A stretch of DNA of 5,989 nucleotides from contig JABDMN010000116.1 of the NCBI GenBank assembly GCA_013001485.1, forward strand, positions 1 to 5,989. The letters are read 5' to 3'. The notes under the pieces were generated by a model that ran no database searches, was not told where the DNA came from, and saw nothing but the letters and a program-made list of their open reading frames with translations. The translations under genes were made by a program, and so were the position numbers. Shown one piece after another: positions 5,686-5,989 of this stretch; the stretch's first letter is position 1, and each line of letters opens with the position of its first letter. This DNA is from Acidimicrobiia bacterium (GTDB taxonomy: Bacteria; Actinomycetota; Acidimicrobiia; Spongiisociales; UBA5794).

Positions 5686-5989
5686 GCAATCGGCTACCGA
5701 GCCGATCACCACCCGCATCGACGGGCCGGACGTCGAGGCCGTCATTGCCAGGCACATGGTCGCTCGTGCTGTGTGGGTCGCGCCCGCTCTCGCGGCCGTT
5801 TTCTGGGTCATCAGGGGCGGAGCCGGGGCGCTCGGAGCCCTCGCCGGCGTCGCCATCGTCGCCGCCAATTTCCTAGTGGCCGGGTTCATCTTGTCGAAGG
5901 CTGCGAGGATCTCTCTGGGTTTGTATCATGCCGCCGCCTTGGTCGGATTCTTGATGCGGCTCGGGTTGATCGCGGGGTCGATGTTGCTC
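5678..5989 (+). CDS. atpI: ATP synthase protein I (AtpI), N-terminal part
   Basis: The frame from the ATG at 5678 stays open for 104 codons to the right edge, so the gene is cut by the window. It begins MTEQSATEPITTRIDGPDVE, a hydrophilic N-terminus of about 28 residues, followed by hydrophobic segments at about 29-45 and 50-75 and the start of a third from about 82. The middle part ALGALAGVAIVAANFLVAGF resembles the ATP-synt_I family, whose members usually have four membrane helices and help assemble the c-ring of F0F1-ATP synthase. A strong Shine-Dalgarno, GGAGGGG at 5664-5670, lies inside the end of atpZ, 7 nt before the ATG. The genes overlap by 8 nt, so they are translated from one message. 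atpB and further ATP synthase subunits are expected beyond the window. Family assignment is by pattern and context. Confidence 0.78.
   Translation, partial: MTEQSATEPITTRIDGPDVEAVIARHMVARAVWVAPALAAVFWVIRGGAGALGALAGVAIVAANFLVAGFILSKAARISLGLYHAAALVGFLMRLGLIAGSMLL

Noticed and set aside
1..5989. A novel defence, mobile or biosynthetic system
   Set aside because: Every open stretch is accounted for by housekeeping genes. The only gaps longer than 50 nt are 4012-4070 and 5346-5436, and no repeats, integrases, toxins or effector-like proteins are visible.

Overview
This window looks like chromosomal DNA of a high-GC actinobacterium. The gene order rho - rpmE - prfA - prmC - tsaC leading to an F0F1-ATP synthase operon matches the arrangement I know from Mycobacterium and Streptomyces. 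The GC-rich third positions and the protein sequences fit a deep-branching actinobacterium, possibly Acidimicrobiia, but that placement is an inference and no marker here fixes the genus. No rRNA, tRNA, CRISPR array, insertion sequence or phage gene is visible, and there is no compositional break suggesting recent transfer.

All genes are on the + strand. Positions 1-3427 hold a tightly packed block: the end of rho (transcription termination), rpmE (ribosomal protein L31 with an unusual tail), a yqhQ-like DUF1385 membrane protein, prfA (release factor 1) and prmC (the methyltransferase acting on release factors). The junctions from rpmE to prmC abut or overlap (TAG|ATG, TGATG, ATGA), which suggests translational coupling. 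tsaC (tRNA t6A synthesis) follows after 20 nt with no Shine-Dalgarno but a possible -10 box just upstream. After a 59-nt leader with an imperfect palindrome comes glyA (serine hydroxymethyltransferase).

A 91-nt gap after glyA contains an AT-rich island with a perfect 7-4-7 inverted repeat, TTGTGAA-TCAT-TTCACAA. It has the form of a Rex (NADH/NAD+ sensor) operator and also satisfies the CRP/GlxR consensus. It lies directly before atpZ and atpI, the usual first genes of an ATP synthase operon. atpI runs off the end of the window.

Functionally the window joins transcription termination, translation termination and its modification, tRNA modification and one-carbon supply to the start of the ATP synthase operon. 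It is mostly housekeeping DNA and I see no new multi-gene system. The most interesting item is the probable redox or cAMP operator controlling the ATP synthase operon. Less striking are the unexplained DUF1385 gene inside the translation cluster, the L31 tail, and the leaders of tsaC and glyA.
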